The notes: generated by a model from the sequence alone, not told the origin. A stretch of 64,000 bases of DNA from Bryocella elongata (GCF_900108185.1 NZ_FNVA01000001.1:1550001-1614000); one strand, 5' to 3'; positions 44,260 to 52,813 are shown, numbered from the stretch's first letter. Numbers and translations: made by a program.

Positions 44260-44975
44260 CGGCCCGTGTGCGCACCGCCGTCCACGTGCAGCACCTCCCC
44301 GGTGACATGGTTCGCTTCGGTCACATACAGCACGGCATCGGCAATGTCCTTCGGTTCAACGATCGACCCCATCGGCGAGAGGGTCTTCATGAAGTCTCTC
44401 GGAGTGTTCCGATGAAGAGGCGTATCGACGATGCCTGGCGCGATCGCGTTGAAGCGTATGTGCTCCTTCGCATACTCGCTGGCGAGGCTGCGGGTGACCG
44501 CCTCGAGCCCGCCCTTGGTGATCATCGGAATCGATGCCGTGACGCCCGCGATGGGGTTATCCACCAGCGAGGACGTGATCGTCGTGACGCTGCCTCCAGT
44601 CCCCTGAGCGAGCATCTGCTTAACCGCCAGTTGGGTGATGAAGACGAACCCTTCCAGATTGGTCGAGACGAAACCCCGAAACTCTTCGAGTGTGTAGTCC
44701 GTGAAGGGCTTTGCCAAGAAGATCCCCGCATTATTCACGACGTGGTCGATCGAACCAAAATGGCTGATCGCGGTCTGAGTAACACGCTCGGCCGTCGCTA
44801 CCGAACCGATATCCCCATCCACGATCGCAAGGTCAGGTGAGAGCGCAAAGCCTGCCTTCGTTGCGTTGCGCGACGTCGCAACCACTCGATAGCCGCGGTC
44901 GAGGAACTCACGAACGACGACCGCTCCGATGCCCTGTGAGGCGCCCGTCACGATGACTGTTTTTTTCTTTGCCAT
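44253..44975 (-). CDS. Short-chain dehydrogenase lacking the catalytic Tyr
   Basis: 240 residues. The cofactor motif TGASQGIG and the NNAG motif (VVNNAGIF) are clear, as are NAIAPGIVDTPLH and the C-terminal VLHVDGGAHTGRW. In the catalytic segment the sequence is ITSSLVDNPIAGVTASIPMITKGG. The Ser and Lys are present, but the position of Tyr in YxxxK is Pro. Some SDR subfamilies share this feature, and their activity may be altered. ATG 44975 is used; a TTG 12 bp upstream is weaker. It overlaps ridA downstream. Confidence 0.85.
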   Translation of the reverse strand: MAKKKTVIVTGASQGIGAVVVREFLDRGYRVVATSRNATKAGFALSPDLAIVDGDIGSVATAERVTQTAISHFGSIDHVVNNAGIFLAKPFTDYTLEEFRGFVSTNLEGFVFITQLAVKQMLAQGTGGSVTTITSSLVDNPIAGVTASIPMITKGGLEAVTRSLASEYAKEHIRFNAIAPGIVDTPLHRNTPRDFMKTLSPMGSIVEPKDIADAVLYVTEANHVTGEVLHVDGGAHTGRW

Positions 44976-45109
44976 ATCCAACCCCAATTCTGTTTCGGTG
45001 CTTCAAAAAGAGATCGCCGGCGAAAATCCTGTGACATCAGCCGCGGCCAACGCCGCCTTCACGCAGCCTCCATTTTTTTTGCCGGAGAGCAGATCGAGGA
45101 CGGCCTCGG

Positions 45110-45752
45110 CTATAGAGGTCGACGACGCAGGTTTTTGCCCGTCACCAAACGTCCATCGACAATGACGAGCGGCCGCAAGTCTGCCTTCTTCTCAAAGATC
45201 GCGCTGAGCCGCATGAGCCCGTCGACAAGGAACGGGGCCACAGGGGTGAACTGCATCTCTGCATCTTCGCCATCGGTAGACCCGTCACGTGCTCGCCCTT
45301 CACGACCGGTTCCCCCTGGCACGTGACATGCCGAAGTGCCCGGGAGAATCGCACACCAACGCGAATGGGCTCGCCCAAGTTGTAGAAAGACTCGAGCAGT
45401 ACGATCGAGACCGGGCTCTCGGCCAGATCCGACATCGGGCCAGGGCCGCCCCCACGTAGAACACCGTATCGAAGTCTTCCGACTTCAGGTCGGCGAGCTT
45501 CACCTCTTGCGAAACAGCACTCTCGGCAACTTCATCCTGCCTGAATCGCTCCATGGCCGGCGTCTGGTCTGCGGCGACATCACTTTTGGGGTCGAGAGGA
45601 GGCTGCCCGCCGTTCTGAGACGCAAGCGTCAGATCCACACCGGCATCCCGAAACACGAAGTGAGGCGCCGCAAACTCCTCAAACAAGAAACCGGACTTGA
45701 GACCTGTGTTCCCGAACTGATCATGTGAAGTAAGTACCATTGCGATCTTCAT
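45110..45752 (-). pseudogene. PfpI/DJ-1-type glutamine amidotransferase-like gene, multiple frameshifts
   Basis: Starts well (GAAGGAG before ATG 45752) and encodes MKIAMVLTSHDQF, GFLFEEFAAPHFVFRDAG and KSEDFDTVFYVG. The reading frame then changes four times: after YVG (C-run 45449-45453), near 45360-45366, at 45339-45341 and near 45281-45283. Pieces in three frames reassemble a complete member: GPGPMSDLAESPVSIVLLES, FALVCDSPG with the nucleophile Cys, ALRHVTCQGEPVVKGEHVTG, and FLVDGLMRLSAIFEKKADLR. Three lesions look like the loss of one G from a run and one like an extra C. Intact relatives are chaperone/deglycase proteins. Decay or a run of sequencing errors could explain it. A strong palindrome region lies 100 bp upstream. 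Confidence 0.8.
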
Positions 45753-46116
45753 CTGCCGTCTCCTTCACGTCTGCGTTACAGATCCTCAACTGGAGTGGAT
45801 CCACTAGCGACATCAAAGCAGGGCGGTTCCTGCGAAACAATTGGACGTAGGTATCGCCCATACCTTGGTATAACCGCAGGAATACCAAGGTATGGGAGAT
45901 AACTTCGGAACGGGGCCAAGGGCATGCCAGGTATCGGGGATCTGCCCGCCGGGAGAACCGGATGCACATAGGCTGCAGATGTCGGCGCGGCCTGGAACGC
46001 CGCGCCATGACTTTGTCTGTCCCTGCCGTGTTCGAGATGAGCGCGTGCTCATCCTCTGCGAATCCGCATTGCTGCGAACTGCAGCGTGGACGGAGATACG
46101 AACGCCATCTGCCGCC
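45753..46116. other. Region upstream of PfpI
   Basis: 364 bp between the PfpI start and the YceI stop, with no credible gene. It contains the compound palindrome at 45850-45896. Confidence 0.5.
45850..45896. promoter_or_regulatory. Compound palindrome with 15-bp inverted repeat upstream of PfpI
   Basis: GGTATCGCCCATACC (45850-45864), then TT. CCCATACCTTGGTAT (45857-45871) is repeated inverted as ATACCAAGGTATGGG (45882-45896) around a 10-bp spacer. The inverted repeat is perfect over 15 bp and could form a hairpin or hold several dimers. It lies about 100 bp upstream of the broken PfpI gene. Confidence 0.6.
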
Positions 46117-46662
46117 TTACTGCTTGATCAGTTGGACATCGAGTGTGATCGTAACCTCGTCGCCCACCAGCACCCCGCCGGTCTCCAATGCCGTGTTCCA
46201 TACGAGTCCGAACTCTCGGCGATCAATCTTGGCGAATCCAGAAAGTCCGATGCGTTGATTGCCCCAGGGATCGCCCGCGGGCTCGCTCACATCCTCAATG
46301 GTCACGGTCACGCGCTTCGTAACGCCAAGGATGGTGAGGTCGCCGACCACCAGATAGCTGGAAGCTCCGGTCGGTCGGATGTCTGAGGACTTGAAATCGA
46401 TCGTCGGAAACTCCGCGACATTGAGAAATTCAGCCGCCTGCATATGCTCGTCGCGGTTGGAATCGCCAGTCTGAACACCGGCCGTTGGGACCGAGGCCTC
46501 GACCTTGGATTGGGAGAAGTCGGTGTTGTCCAGCTTCAGCACACCGGTAAGCCCAGTGAAATGTCCCTTCACGTACGAGATCATCATGTGCCGGACCTTG
46601 AACCCAGCTACTGAATGAGCAGGATCGATCTTCCAAAGGTTGAAAGTCTGCGTGGGAATCAT
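46117..46662 (-). CDS. YceI-family protein
   Basis: 181 residues, complete. WKIDPAHSVAGFKVRHMMISYVKGHFTGLTG, TVTVEDVSEP-like TVTIEDVSEPAGDPWGNQRIGLSGFAKIDRREFGLVWN and the terminal VGDEVTITLDVQLIK define the lipocalin-like YceI fold, which binds isoprenoid or other amphiphilic molecules. No signal peptide is visible, so this member may be cytoplasmic. ATG 46662 has GGAG 9 nt upstream; a Met 15 bp earlier has none. It is divergent from the peroxiredoxin-like gene across a double palindrome. Confidence 0.88.
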   Translation of the reverse strand: MIPTQTFNLWKIDPAHSVAGFKVRHMMISYVKGHFTGLTGVLKLDNTDFSQSKVEASVPTAGVQTGDSNRDEHMQAAEFLNVAEFPTIDFKSSDIRPTGASSYLVVGDLTILGVTKRVTVTIEDVSEPAGDPWGNQRIGLSGFAKIDRREFGLVWNTALETGGVLVGDEVTITLDVQLIKQ

Positions 46663-47021
46663 GAGGCGTATCTCCATTTGATCGAATTTTGTGAGGCGGA
46701 GCCGAAAGTAACTGGTCCCTGATGATGCGAGTTTCGTGGAAGCGTCACAGCGCCATCACGGCAGAATTGAGACGGTGAACCACTCAAAGGGCACAGAGGC
46801 ATGCGCTTTGGAGCTCGCATGGAGGATCAGACTAGAAGACTCGGCCCGAATCTATAGAGCTTTGGTATCGATGAATACCTAAGTGTGGGCCGACACCATC
46901 GTCCAATAGATCAGAGGTTATTCCCATGGCCTAATCAGGATCGTAGAGGGGCTGTTTGGCTGCATGTGGCTCCGTCTCGTGCAGCTTCGTCAGCGTCCAC
47001 TCATCATGGAGGGATCTTGCT
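46663..47021. other. Divergent promoter region, YceI / peroxiredoxin
   Basis: 359 bp without a gene, holding the double palindrome at 46864-46897. Nothing else notable. Confidence 0.5.
46864..46897. promoter_or_regulatory. Double palindrome between YceI and peroxiredoxin genes
   Basis: GGTATCGATGAATACC (46864-46879), TA, AGTGTGGGCCGACACC (46882-46897), starts 18 bp apart as at 14007, 29260 and 35807. It lies 124-158 bp upstream of the peroxiredoxin ATG. Confidence 0.6.
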
Positions 47022-47444
47022 ATGCGCTTTGACATTGTTCCTGGGCGTGTCTTTCCCGACTATCAACTTCCCGACCACACGCTCACGCTTCGGAAGCTGA
47101 GTGAGTTACAGGGCGACGATCCCCTCATTCTGACTCTTGCGCGCGGGAACTACTGTCCGAAGGAGCACCAGCAACATCTCGAGTTGGCCGCGCTCTATCC
47201 GAAGATCGCAGTTGCTTACACTCAGGTTGTTACGATCTCCACCGACGATCATCACGATCTTCAGGAGCTGCGTGCGTCCGTGGGTGCGCAGTGGACGTTC
47301 CTCTCAGATCCTGGGCGGACGGTGCAACGAGACCTGGACATCCAGGAGTACACCGATCCTGAGCACAATCCGATGATTCCCCACACGCTCATACTCAAAC
47401 CCGGGCTGGTGATTCATCGGATATATAACGGCTATTGGTTCTGA
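47022..47444 (+). CDS. Peroxiredoxin-like (redoxin) protein
   Basis: 140 residues. Thioredoxin fold of the AhpC-TSA/redoxin group: PDYQLPDHTLTLRKLSEL, ILTLARGNYCPKEH with the candidate peroxidatic Cys45, VVTISTDDHHDLQELRASVGAQWTFLSDPGRTVQRDLDIQEYTDP and HTLILKPGLVIHRIYNGYWF. No second Cys is present, so a 1-Cys mechanism or a non-peroxidase role is likely. GGAGGG lies 8 nt before ATG 47022; an earlier frame start was rejected. The double palindrome upstream places it in the candidate regulon. A small membrane protein and an aldo/keto reductase follow. Confidence 0.8.
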   Translation: MRFDIVPGRVFPDYQLPDHTLTLRKLSELQGDDPLILTLARGNYCPKEHQQHLELAALYPKIAVAYTQVVTISTDDHHDLQELRASVGAQWTFLSDPGRTVQRDLDIQEYTDPEHNPMIPHTLILKPGLVIHRIYNGYWF

Positions 47445-47623
47445 GGTCGCCCATCTTCCATCGATCTCTGGCACGATCTCCGCACCGTCACGAGCGAGGT
47501 TCGGCCCGACTGGGACCTAAGTGCCACCGGCCTCCGCGGCGCGTGGAATTCAGGGGATCGATCTCCTTTCCATGGTTGGAACAAGAAAGCGTCATCGTCA
47601 GCAACTGAGTAAGGAGACTTGTT

Positions 47624-47800
47624 ATGGCACCCGCCCCTCCGCAGAAGCAGAAGCGCCCGTTGCGCGTGTATCAGATGTCGGACGACGACGACTATTTCTA
47701 CAAACACCCCAATACTGTTCTTTTCGAGTATCTCGGAGCGATTGGGCTGATTCTGCTCGTCCTGCTGTTGGCACTCTGGATTGCTTCAGCAATCTGGTAA
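47624..47800 (+). CDS. Small single-pass membrane protein, 58 residues
   Basis: Short gene with an excellent ribosome site (AAGGAG 7-8 nt before ATG). The N-terminal part is Pro/Lys-rich, followed by VYQMSDDDDYFYKHPN with an acidic/aromatic cluster. A single helix of Leu/Ile/Ala (GAIGLILLVLLLALWIASAIW) ends at the C-terminus, so it probably is a C-tail-anchored inner-membrane protein. It lies between the peroxiredoxin-like and aldo/keto reductase genes on the same strand, 77 bp before the latter. I recognise no family. Confidence 0.65.
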   Translation: MAPAPPQKQKRPLRVYQMSDDDDYFYKHPNTVLFEYLGAIGLILLVLLLALWIASAIW

Positions 47801-47876
47801 CGTCCGTCAGTGTGGCGTCGCCGCGTCGATAGCGACGCTCCAAAAGGCTGGGCAGAGGCCTCGCCCAGGAGGTTGA

Positions 47877-48815
47877 ATGACCGAATCATTGGATTTTCGC
47901 AAACTGAGGTTGCCTCTCCACCAGGGCGTCGGACAGATGCCTGCGCTTGGATTTGGCACGCTTATCCCTGACCCTTCTTTGACCCGGAGTGCCACTCGAG
48001 ATGCACTTCAAGCCGGATTTCGACACCTCGATTGCGCCGAGCGATACCGAAACGAGACCGAGGTCGGTGACGCGTTGCGCGAATCGCTCAATGCCAGCGC
48101 GACGACTCGTGAAGATCTCTTCATTACAACGAAGTTGTGGAACACCAACCATCGTCCCGAGCGTGTACGCCCCGCGTTCGAAGCGAGCCTCCAGAGGCTC
48201 GGGATAAGCTATCTGGACCTCTATCTCATCCACACCCCATTCGCCTTTCAGGCCGGAGACAACCCGGATCCACGTGACGCCGAGGGGAAGGTCCTCTACG
48301 ACAAGGGTGTCACGTTGCTCGATACATGGCGAGCCATGGAAGACCTCGTGGATCGCGGCAATTGCCGCGCCATCGGGCTCTCAGACATTACGCTGAGCGA
48401 TCTCGCCCCGATCCACGACGCAGCCAGGATCAAACCTGCGGTGGTCCAGGTCGAAGCTCATCCATACCTCCCCGACAGGGAGCTCTTTGACTATTGCAAG
48501 CAAAGGGGCATCGTGCTTCTCGCGTTCGCTCCATTAGGTCACGGGATAAGGCCCGGGCTCCTTGAGGACCCAGTGATCTTGAGGATTGCAGGGCGAGTGG
48601 GAAAAACGGCCGCACAGGTTCTACTGGCGTGGGCTGTGCAGCGCGGCACCGCGGTCCTCACGACGCCGAAGTCGGCTGAGCGCGCGAGGGAGAACTTTGA
48701 TATCACCCCCCTGCCGCAGGATGCGTTCGACCAGATCAACCGCATCGAAACGCGGGTCCGGCTCAACAGTGTTGTGACGACGGGCGTACCTGGCTTCATT
48801 GCTCAAGGCAGATAG
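47877..48815 (+). CDS. Aldo/keto reductase
   Basis: 312 residues. The catalytic tetrad is visible: Asp and Tyr in HLDCAERYRNE, Lys in ITTKLWNTNH and His in LYLIHTPFAF. NADPH-site segments include VVQVEAHPYLPDRELFDYCKQRGI, PLGHG and TTPKSAERARENFDI. It reduces aldehydes or ketones with NADPH; substrate unknown. AGGAGG lies 3-4 nt before the ATG. It is downstream of the small membrane protein in a probable peroxiredoxin operon. A GC-rich hairpin follows the stop. Confidence 0.9.
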   Translation: MTESLDFRKLRLPLHQGVGQMPALGFGTLIPDPSLTRSATRDALQAGFRHLDCAERYRNETEVGDALRESLNASATTREDLFITTKLWNTNHRPERVRPAFEASLQRLGISYLDLYLIHTPFAFQAGDNPDPRDAEGKVLYDKGVTLLDTWRAMEDLVDRGNCRAIGLSDITLSDLAPIHDAARIKPAVVQVEAHPYLPDRELFDYCKQRGIVLLAFAPLGHGIRPGLLEDPVILRIAGRVGKTAAQVLLAWAVQRGTAVLTTPKSAERARENFDITPLPQDAFDQINRIETRVRLNSVVTTGVPGFIAQGR

Positions 48816-48867
48816 CGCGTATCCAGTGATGACCTCCGCGACGTGCGGTTGAGCTACAGAAACATGA

Positions 48868-48900
48868 GGCCCCGCCTGGGCGCTAGGCGCTGGCGGGGCC
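48868..48900 (+). terminator. GC-rich hairpin after aldo/keto reductase
   Basis: GGCCCCGCC and GGCGGGGCC form a perfect 9-bp stem around a 15-nt loop. No T-run follows, so it is only a terminator-like structure. Confidence 0.4.
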
Positions 48901-49076
48901 GTTAGTACTCCCATGCCCTTTCTTATCATTCAGACGTTGCAAACCAGGAAACTCACCGCGCGCAGCATTTGCGGTCGCAACGCCCTCGCTCCTCGGGCGA
49001 AGCGCAACGCGCGCATTCCGCGTGTTAGCTGCATGGCCTTGCGTGCGTTCAACCACGCTCTGTGACGTCTGTCCCC

Positions 49077-49550
49077 TCACTCCTTCACGACGCAGAGCAG
49101 AACGAGGATCACCATGAGGATCGTAACGAGGTCTTCGCTTAGGGCCGCCCACAATTCGCGCCCTCCGAAGATCCTGACCAGCTTCTGCCGCCCAGATGCC
49201 CCGCTAAATGTCCCCGCGATCGCACCCAGTATGCCGGCAAACATCCCACTGAAGGGGCAGCCCGAGACCGCACCGACCGAGGCTCCGGACAGAGCACCAC
49301 TCACGATGCGAAAGGTAAACTGCGGGGGACTCTTGCGGCTCGGTGTGTTGGGTAGCTTGTCGTTGACGATCTCACCCACAGCCGCGCCTGTCAGAAGCCA
49401 TGGCGTCCAAGCGTAGCCCAGAAATGCCAACCATGTATTCGCCAAGTGGAGGCTGCCCCAACGAGCGGCCACGCCGATCGCGGCGGGCGCCGTGAAGCAG
49501 CGAAGGCCAGCCGTAAACCCTATCGCAAACGCGAGCACACCGACGACCAT
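49077..49550 (-). CDS. DUF4126-type membrane protein
   Basis: 157 residues with several hydrophobic helices: VVGVLAFAIGFTAGLRCFTAPAAIG, WTPWLLTGAAVGEIVNDKLPNTPSRKSP, GMFAGILGAIAGTFSG and LVTILMVILVLLCVV. The LRCFTAPA and NDKLPNTPSR segments suggest the uncharacterised DUF4126 group. ATG 49550 has GGGAGG about 6 nt upstream. It lies 47 bp downstream of the hydrolase gene, probably the last gene of the run from the crotonase. Confidence 0.7.
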   Translation of the reverse strand: MVVGVLAFAIGFTAGLRCFTAPAAIGVAARWGSLHLANTWLAFLGYAWTPWLLTGAAVGEIVNDKLPNTPSRKSPPQFTFRIVSGALSGASVGAVSGCPFSGMFAGILGAIAGTFSGASGRQKLVRIFGGRELWAALSEDLVTILMVILVLLCVVKE

Positions 49551-49597
49551 TGCTACCTCCCTCAAAACCATCCCAGGCTGCGCGAGAGATGCGCTGA

Positions 49598-50662
49598 CTA
49601 GAACGCGTCCACGTCCAGGATGGCCTGGACAAACTCGTTTGGCGCTTCCTGGGGCAGATTGTGTCCCACACCGCCGGTCACAACGCGATGGGAATATTTT
49701 CCCGAGAACTTACCGGCATACGCACTCGCCTCGAGATGCGGAGCCCCATTGGCATCGCCCTCCATCGTGATGGATGGCACTGTTATCACGGGCGCCACAG
49801 CCAACCGTTTCTCGATCTCGTCGTACTTCGGCTCACCCTCAGCCAGCCCCAGGCGCCAGCGATAGTTGTGGATCACAATCTGCACGTGGTCAGGACTGTC
49901 GAACGCTGCTGCGCTTCGTTCGAACGTCGCATCGTCAAACGCCCACTTTGGCGACGCGAGTTGCCAGATGAGCTTCGCGAAGTCCCGTCGGTATTTCGCG
50001 TATCCGTCCTGTCCACGGTCAGTGGCAAAGTAAAACTGATACCACCACTGCAGCTCGGCCTTCGGGGGCAGCGGTGCCTTCCCGGCCGCCTGGCTGCCGA
50101 TCAGATACCCGCTCACGGAGACAAGCCCACGGCAACGCTCGGGCCAGAGAGCCGCCATGATGTCTGCCGTTCGCGCACCCCAATCGAAACCAGCGACGAT
50201 TGCCTTCCCGATGTTCAACGCGTCCATGAGCGCAATGATGTCGATCGCGACCACGGACTGCTGACCGTTACGGATCGTGCTCTCGGATAGAAAGGTTGTC
50301 GTTCCGAATCCACGCAGATGCGGGACGACCACCCTGTACCCCTTGGAGGCGAGCGCCGGCACCACATCGACGAAGCTATGTATATCGTAAGGCCACCCGT
50401 GCAGAAGGATCACAACTGGGCCGCCCGCCGGACCATCCTCTACGTAGCCGACGCTCAGCAGTCCCGCATTGACCTGCTTCAAGGAAGCGAATGACGTCGG
50501 TATCGCTCGCTCCGCGCTAGACTCTGGCCCATGCTCCCACGTTTCTGTAGCACGCCCAGGTTCGCCCGCAAGAAGGGCGCGTGGTGCGAGGAGCGCAGCT
50601 CCCGCGGAGATCCCTGCCAACGCGAACTGACGCCTCGATGGCCCATTGATTGTCCGTTCCAT
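49598..50662 (-). CDS. Tat-exported alpha/beta hydrolase
   Basis: 354 residues. Twin-arginine signal (SRRQFALAGISAGAALLA). The catalytic fold has LLHGWPYDIHSF, VAGFDWGARTADIMA with Asp as nucleophile, and GGVGHNLPQEAPNEF with the His. The Asp nucleophile groups it with epoxide hydrolases and dehalogenases, the third such protein here. Start at the second of two adjacent ATGs (AGGAG 7 nt upstream). A palindrome-like segment (50703) lies 40 bp upstream, overlapping the stop of the metallo-hydrolase. Confidence 0.87.
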   Translation of the reverse strand: MERTINGPSRRQFALAGISAGAALLAPRALLAGEPGRATETWEHGPESSAERAIPTSFASLKQVNAGLLSVGYVEDGPAGGPVVILLHGWPYDIHSFVDVVPALASKGYRVVVPHLRGFGTTTFLSESTIRNGQQSVVAIDIIALMDALNIGKAIVAGFDWGARTADIMAALWPERCRGLVSVSGYLIGSQAAGKAPLPPKAELQWWYQFYFATDRGQDGYAKYRRDFAKLIWQLASPKWAFDDATFERSAAAFDSPDHVQIVIHNYRWRLGLAEGEPKYDEIEKRLAVAPVITVPSITMEGDANGAPHLEASAYAGKFSGKYSHRVVTGGVGHNLPQEAPNEFVQAILDVDAF

Positions 50663-50702
50663 CATCACTCTCCTCGATGTTGTTGCGCGTGCCGCTAACG
50701 CT

Positions 50703-50718
50703 GGTGTCGGCATCATTC
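50703..50718. promoter_or_regulatory. Weak palindrome at MBL stop / hydrolase promoter
   Basis: GGTGTCGGCATCATTC. Only one half fits, but CGACACCAGCGTT on the reverse strand is shared over 13 bp with the epoxide-hydrolase site at 41816. It overlaps the metallo-hydrolase stop codon, so it could be chance. Confidence 0.3.
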
Positions 50719-51579
50719 GTAATAGGCGGGCAATTTCTTCTGCGCGTCGCTTTGGCTCTGGTCGTGGTTAATCCAGAGTTGCGCGTGCTCCCGAGCAAGC
50801 ACCGCGGCGATCTTGTCCATCGACCGCAGCGAGGCCTGCCTGTCCCAATTGTTGGAGGGAACATAGCGATGCTCGAAGCTTGTCTGGAAGTGCGCGACAT
50901 CGCCACTAAGAATTACCGGCCCTGTCTTCGGCAGCCTGACAAGCAAGGATTGATGGCCAGGGGTGTGCCCGGGAGTGAACAGCAACACCAGGCTCCCGTC
51001 GCCGAAGATGTCGTAGTCGCCAGCAATGAGTTTTACCGGATGCTTCCTGTTGAACGCAACCGTGTCCTGCCGGCTCCCAGCCCATCCGTATTCGGCACGC
51101 TGCACCAGCATGACCGCATTCGGAAACATCTCGACGTTCCCTGCGTGATCAGGATGACTGTGCGACACCGCCATCAGCTTGATGTCCGATGGCCTGACTT
51201 GGATCTCCTCCAGTTGAGCGGCGAGGGTCACCGGCTTGCGCCAGATGGGGCCTGTGCCCAGACCCCATTCGTGCAACACCAGTTCATGGTTGGGCAAACG
51301 GGCAACCGCATCGTCGACGCCTGTGTCCCAGAGAAACCATCCTCGACGATGGTGGATGAGGTAGCAATGTCCGGGGAAGCCCACAGAAATTCCGACATTG
51401 GCTCCAGGTGTCCAGCGCGACTCGTCCGGGCCGCTACCGTCTCCGCAGTCGATTACGTAAAGCCGGTCCACTCCAGAGGAGTTCCTCGCATTGGAAGACG
51501 CAAGAAGCCGCGCCCTAGGAATGACAGCCGCCAACGCCAGCGCGACAATCAGAAACGTCCTTCTAACGCTCGCCTTCAT
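50713..51579 (-). CDS. Exported metallo-beta-lactamase-fold lactonase-like protein
   Basis: 288 residues. A signal peptide (TFLIVALALAAVIPRARLLA) precedes the fold. Motifs are VSHSHPDHAGN, LFTPGHTPGHQSLL and ILSGDVAHF, with the terminal His in LWINHDQS. Together these resemble N-acyl-homoserine lactonases and related hydrolases. Quorum quenching is possible but not demonstrated. GGGGAG lies 3 nt before the ATG. The gene precedes the Tat hydrolase by 50 bp and follows the crotonase by 76 bp. Confidence 0.83.
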   Translation of the reverse strand: MKASVRRTFLIVALALAAVIPRARLLASSNARNSSGVDRLYVIDCGDGSGPDESRWTPGANVGISVGFPGHCYLIHHRRGWFLWDTGVDDAVARLPNHELVLHEWGLGTGPIWRKPVTLAAQLEEIQVRPSDIKLMAVSHSHPDHAGNVEMFPNAVMLVQRAEYGWAGSRQDTVAFNRKHPVKLIAGDYDIFGDGSLVLLFTPGHTPGHQSLLVRLPKTGPVILSGDVAHFQTSFEHRYVPSNNWDRQASLRSMDKIAAVLAREHAQLWINHDQSQSDAQKKLPAYYE

Positions 51580-51655
51580 GAGCTCCCCGATTCGAGACTT
51601 CTTTGGTGTGATGATGAGTGATCGCGCTTCATGCCCGCGGCACGCTGGGCAACCG

Positions 51656-52513
51656 CTAGTCCCTCGGTGAATGCGCGATCTCGCCCAGGTAGTATCCGAG
51701 TCGATCTTCCGCGTCGCCGGGCTTATGAAAGCCCAACGCCAACAGCGCCTTGATTCCCACCTGCGCGGCAGGCCGGCCGAGCGAAGCGATGCAAGCTTCC
51801 CACCCTGCTCCTAACTCGACATCCGGCGGCAGGCTGGTGTTCACTAATCGCTTGGTGTTCGCGATCGCCCACTTATCAAACTTCGCAATCCTGGTCGCAA
51901 GCGCCTCAACGAAAGCATCGAGCTCAACATCAGGCAGAGCGCGATTGATGTACCCGTAAGCCTCAGCCTGCTCCGCTCTCAAGTCCTCGGAGCTCAAGAG
52001 AATCTCGAGAGCGCGGCTTCGTCCGATCAAATGCGGCAACCGCGCCATGGGGCCACCACCTGCGACCATGCCTACGCCGACCTCCCATTGCGAGATGATG
52101 GTCTTCTCGCGGCTGGCAAAGCTCATGTCGCAGGCCAACGTGATCTCGCTGCCGTTGCCGGTCGCACGACCGCGTATGAGCGCAATCGACACAACAGGCA
52201 GCCGGGTCAGCCTTGCAAGAAAGTCAGGCCATGGTGGCAGGCCCGTGGGACCCGCGGGCAAAGATGTCAGGTCCTCAAGCTTGGCCAGGAAGTCCGAATG
52301 ATTCAGGAAGTAGTCGTCGACAGCGCTGTCGAACACGACGACCTTGACATCCTCATCGGACTCGAGCGCACCGATCACTTCCTGGAACTGGACGACCATC
52401 TCCGGCCCCATCACGTTGATCGGCGGGTTGTCGATCGTCACGCGCCAATAGGAAGGCGATTGCCGTGTGATGCGAAGCTGCGTTGAGGTCTTTGTTCCCG
52501 CTACGTCTGTCAT
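51656..52513 (-). CDS. Enoyl-CoA hydratase/isomerase (crotonase) family protein
   Basis: 285 residues. Crotonase fold: VTIDNPPINVMGPEMV, VVFDSAVDDYFLNHSDF, LPVVSIALIRGRATGNGSEITLACDMSFASREKTI (oxyanion hole) and the WEVGVGMVAGGG loop. The usual second Glu of hydratases is not obvious, so the exact reaction is open. ATG 52513 has AAAGGAG 6 nt upstream; the 154 earlier in-frame codons are not coding. It heads a minus-strand run (metallo-hydrolase, hydrolase, DUF4126) and shares its upstream region with the divergent GlcG-like gene, which contains a palindrome. Confidence 0.83.
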   Translation of the reverse strand: MTDVAGTKTSTQLRITRQSPSYWRVTIDNPPINVMGPEMVVQFQEVIGALESDEDVKVVVFDSAVDDYFLNHSDFLAKLEDLTSLPAGPTGLPPWPDFLARLTRLPVVSIALIRGRATGNGSEITLACDMSFASREKTIISQWEVGVGMVAGGGPMARLPHLIGRSRALEILLSSEDLRAEQAEAYGYINRALPDVELDAFVEALATRIAKFDKWAIANTKRLVNTSLPPDVELGAGWEACIASLGRPAAQVGIKALLALGFHKPGDAEDRLGYYLGEIAHSPRD

Positions 52514-52813
52514 GAAGTGCTCCTTTGTGTCTGCCCGCCATCGACTGAAGCCGGCTCTGGCCAGGCGGCCTTCAACTCGTTCATTCCGCCAGAACGCTAC
52601 CTCGCACGCAATCAGACCATGGTGTCGGGCGGCACTTTTGTATGGGTACCTGCACCCCCTCCATGCCCACGCACCCTGCCCGCGTACTCGACACGAACGT
52701 ATCGCCGATACCAACGGCTCATTGCTTCTCGATGCCGCGTCTGGTTTGATCGACCCCTGACCGAAGATCAAGGGTCCGTGTTCGAGTTCTGTGCGACCAC
52801 GAAAGGAAGATAT
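52514..52813. other. Divergent region, crotonase / GlcG-like
   Basis: 300 bp without a gene apart from the palindrome at 52699. The open frames on both strands here are unlikely to be expressed. Confidence 0.5.
52699..52713. promoter_or_regulatory. Palindrome upstream of GlcG-like gene
   Basis: CGTATCGCCGATACC, a 15-bp form preceded by ..CGACACG and an AA spacer, followed by AACGGCTCATTG. The layout and flank match the EgtD site (60403). It lies about 100 bp before the GlcG-like ATG. Confidence 0.55.

Noticed and set aside
50703..50718. Full member of the palindrome family
   Set aside because: Only one half matches and it overlaps a stop codon; kept as a weak candidate and not used to define the consensus.
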